Source: Marinoscillum sp040218045
GTDB lineage: Bacteria; Bacteroidota; Bacteroidia; Cytophagales; Cyclobacteriaceae
Direction of reading: 5' to 3'
Length of the DNA: 64,000 bases
NCBI GenBank assembly: GCA_040218045.1
Contig: JAVJQA010000052.1
Span: 1 to 64,000 of the forward strand
In this document: positions 62,725 through 64,000 of the stretch, in pieces
Numbering within the stretch: position 1 is the first letter of the stretch
Layout of the letters: every line of letters starts with the position of its first letter
The notes under the pieces: model-generated
Seen by the model: only the letters and a program-made list of their open reading frames with translations
The model's database searches: none
Told to the model about the DNA's origin: nothing
Position numbers and translations under genes: made by a program

Positions 62725-64000
62725 ATGAACCCATTATATAAATTAATTTCGAGAAAACTCCTGGTCACTGTGATGACTATACTCTCCATATTCCAACTCA
62801 GTGCCCAGGGCACCTTCATGGAAGAAGGATTGTCCATTAGAAATGGTCAGCAGGACCACTACTATAAAATGGTCACCTGGGAGGATAGCGCTTACCAGGA
62901 ACTTGCCTATTGGAAAGAAAGCGAATTTGGTACCGTGATGGAATTCATGAACTGGCGTGCCATTTTCCCCCAGGGCTACGACAGTACCGGTACCACTGAT
63001 TATCCGATGATCGTCATGCTGCACGGTGCCGGAGAGTCGGGAAGAAAATGGACTGGTCACTACACTTATGAAACTACAGACCCTGAATATGACAACAATG
63101 GCCACAATTTGAAATGGGGAGGAATAGAGCATAGGAATGCGATCAATAATGGAAAATTCCCTGGCATAGTCATCTTTCCCCAAAGCAGCTACAATGCGGC
63201 CTGGGACACCGATGACCTGCGCATGGTCACCCTGATCATAGAGCACATGATAGAAGCGTATCATGCAAGTCCTTACCGCATCTCGGTTCATGGTTTGTCC
63301 AATGGAGCCGTGGGGTCATGGAATTATGCCAACTACAGGCCTGACCTTGTGGCCTCAATCCTGCCCATGTCTGGAATTGGTTCAGACAAAGAGCCCACCA
63401 CCGATAAACTCGTCACCACGCCGGTGTGGCTTTTTCAGGGTGGACAGGATAGTAACCCAAGCCCGGGAGCTGCAGAAAACTGGAAGGAAACTCTGGAAGG
63501 CAAAGGCGGCAAACCGAGGTATACCTTTTATCCTGATAACGATCACAACACCTGGCTGGATGCCTACAGAGAACCGGACTTTTTTTCGTGGATGCTTGCT
63601 CGCGACAAAAGGAACATTTACGTTTTTGGTGATACTACCGGGTTGAATATAGCACCAAATGAAACTGTAGATCTGGGATTTTCTGCTGGATATGCTGCCT
63701 ATCAATGGACACTGGATAGCGTAGCGATCTCCGGAGCTACTTCACGATATTATACTGCCGAAGAACCTGGAACCTATAGAGTGCAGTTCAAGCGATACGA
63801 TAGTACTGCATGGGTAGAATCTTTCCCATTGGAGCTGGAACCTTACACCGGGCCTCCTATTGTCTATATCCCGGATTCCAATTTCAAAAATAACTTACTT
63901 CAAGACACTACAATCAACACGAACCAGGACGGTCAGATACAAGTCACTGAAGCAGAGGCCTATGCGGGTCAGCTGAAACTCAACTCTGAGAACATTTCAG
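62725..64000 (+). CDS. Secreted esterase (PHB depolymerase/feruloyl esterase-like) with Ig-like and leucine-rich regions, cut by window edge
   Basis: An open frame of 425 codons runs off the right edge. A signal peptide (LLVTVMTILSIFQLSAQ) precedes an alpha/beta-hydrolase domain with oxyanion motif MLHGAGESG, nucleophile elbow HGLSNGAVGSW, and probable Asp/His in FQGGQDSNPSPG and PDNDHNTWLD. After about residue 305 an Ig-like segment follows (VDLGFSAGYAAYQWTLDS). Then comes IPDSNFKNNLL, with INTNQDGQIQVTEAEAYAGQ, the start of a leucine-rich module common in type IX-secreted proteins of Bacteroidota. The C-terminal sorting domain would lie outside the window. It probably removes ester groups from a polymer at the cell surface. 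Confidence 0.88.
   Translation, partial: MNPLYKLISRKLLVTVMTILSIFQLSAQGTFMEEGLSIRNGQQDHYYKMVTWEDSAYQELAYWKESEFGTVMEFMNWRAIFPQGYDSTGTTDYPMIVMLHGAGESGRKWTGHYTYETTDPEYDNNGHNLKWGGIEHRNAINNGKFPGIVIFPQSSYNAAWDTDDLRMVTLIIEHMIEAYHASPYRISVHGLSNGAVGSWNYANYRPDLVASILPMSGIGSDKEPTTDKLVTTPVWLFQGGQDSNPSPGAAENWKETLEGKGGKPRYTFYPDNDHNTWLDAYREPDFFSWMLARDKRNIYVFGDTTGLNIAPNETVDLGFSAGYAAYQWTLDSVAISGATSRYYTAEEPGTYRVQFKRYDSTAWVESFPLELEPYTGPPIVYIPDSNFKNNLLQDTTINTNQDGQIQVTEAEAYAGQLKLNSENIS

Noticed and set aside
62743..63291. A 182-codon minus-strand frame at the right end
   Set aside because: Shadow of the secreted esterase, which has a signal peptide and recognisable catalytic motifs on the plus strand.

Overview
The window reads as a chromosomal segment of a Bacteroidota bacterium, most likely a marine or soil Cytophagales-type gliding heterotroph. 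The signs are a SusC/SusD pair, lipoproteins with Bacteroidota-type signal peptides, periplasmic beta-propeller sensor proteins (Reg_prop/Y_Y_Y), several GH92 and GH89 enzymes, an inositol oxygenase, AT-rich intergenic DNA with weak ribosome binding sites, and a secreted esterase with a leucine-rich tail of the kind exported by type IX secretion. The assignment is by gene content only.

Region 1 (about 292-26357) is a polysaccharide utilisation locus, almost all on the minus strand. It holds SusC and SusD, two GH92 alpha-mannosidases, a phosphodiesterase of the endonuclease/exonuclease/phosphatase fold with a jacalin-like lectin tail, a propeller histidine kinase, a GH28-like enzyme, a sodium/solute symporter, myo-inositol oxygenase, a GH89 alpha-N-acetylglucosaminidase, a multi-membrane-span DUF5009/HGSNAT-like acyltransferase, an alkaline phosphatase and a GH43 enzyme. 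A single plus-strand GntR/FadR-type regulator sits inside. Read together these fit stepwise breakdown of a phosphorylated, mannosylated, GlcN-inositol-containing glycan (GPI-anchor or glycosyl-inositol-phosphoceramide type), with the inositol imported and oxidised to glucuronate. That reading is inference, and it is the most interesting proposal here. A 12-bp motif lies in front of both the GH28-symporter-MIOX operon and susC, as expected for an operator of the local regulator.

Region 2 (about 26358-39305) has a second orphan histidine kinase, a block of tandem and inverted repeats, an outer membrane barrel protein overlapping a di-haem cytochrome c peroxidase, a membrane-anchored metallophosphoesterase, and a TetR-regulated RND efflux operon (tetR, tolC-like, adaptor, pump).

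Region 3 (about 39487-56669) is mostly housekeeping: alpha/beta hydrolase, purL, an unusual membrane protein with ExbD-like domains, an SF1 helicase, tRNA-Gln, prs, rplY, pth, a thiamine-binding-type protein, a flavoprotein, an S9 peptidase, a small ECF-sigma operon, an S4 RNA-binding protein and a DinB/YfiT protein.

Region 4 (about 56670-64000) holds a rare-looking protein that joins the propeller/Y_Y_Y sensor used by hybrid two-component systems to a methyl-accepting chemotaxis signalling domain. It is followed by a small membrane protein, then a 1.3-kb non-coding block with two oppositely oriented 21-bp tandem arrays between two 200-bp direct repeats, and finally a secreted esterase that runs off the right edge.
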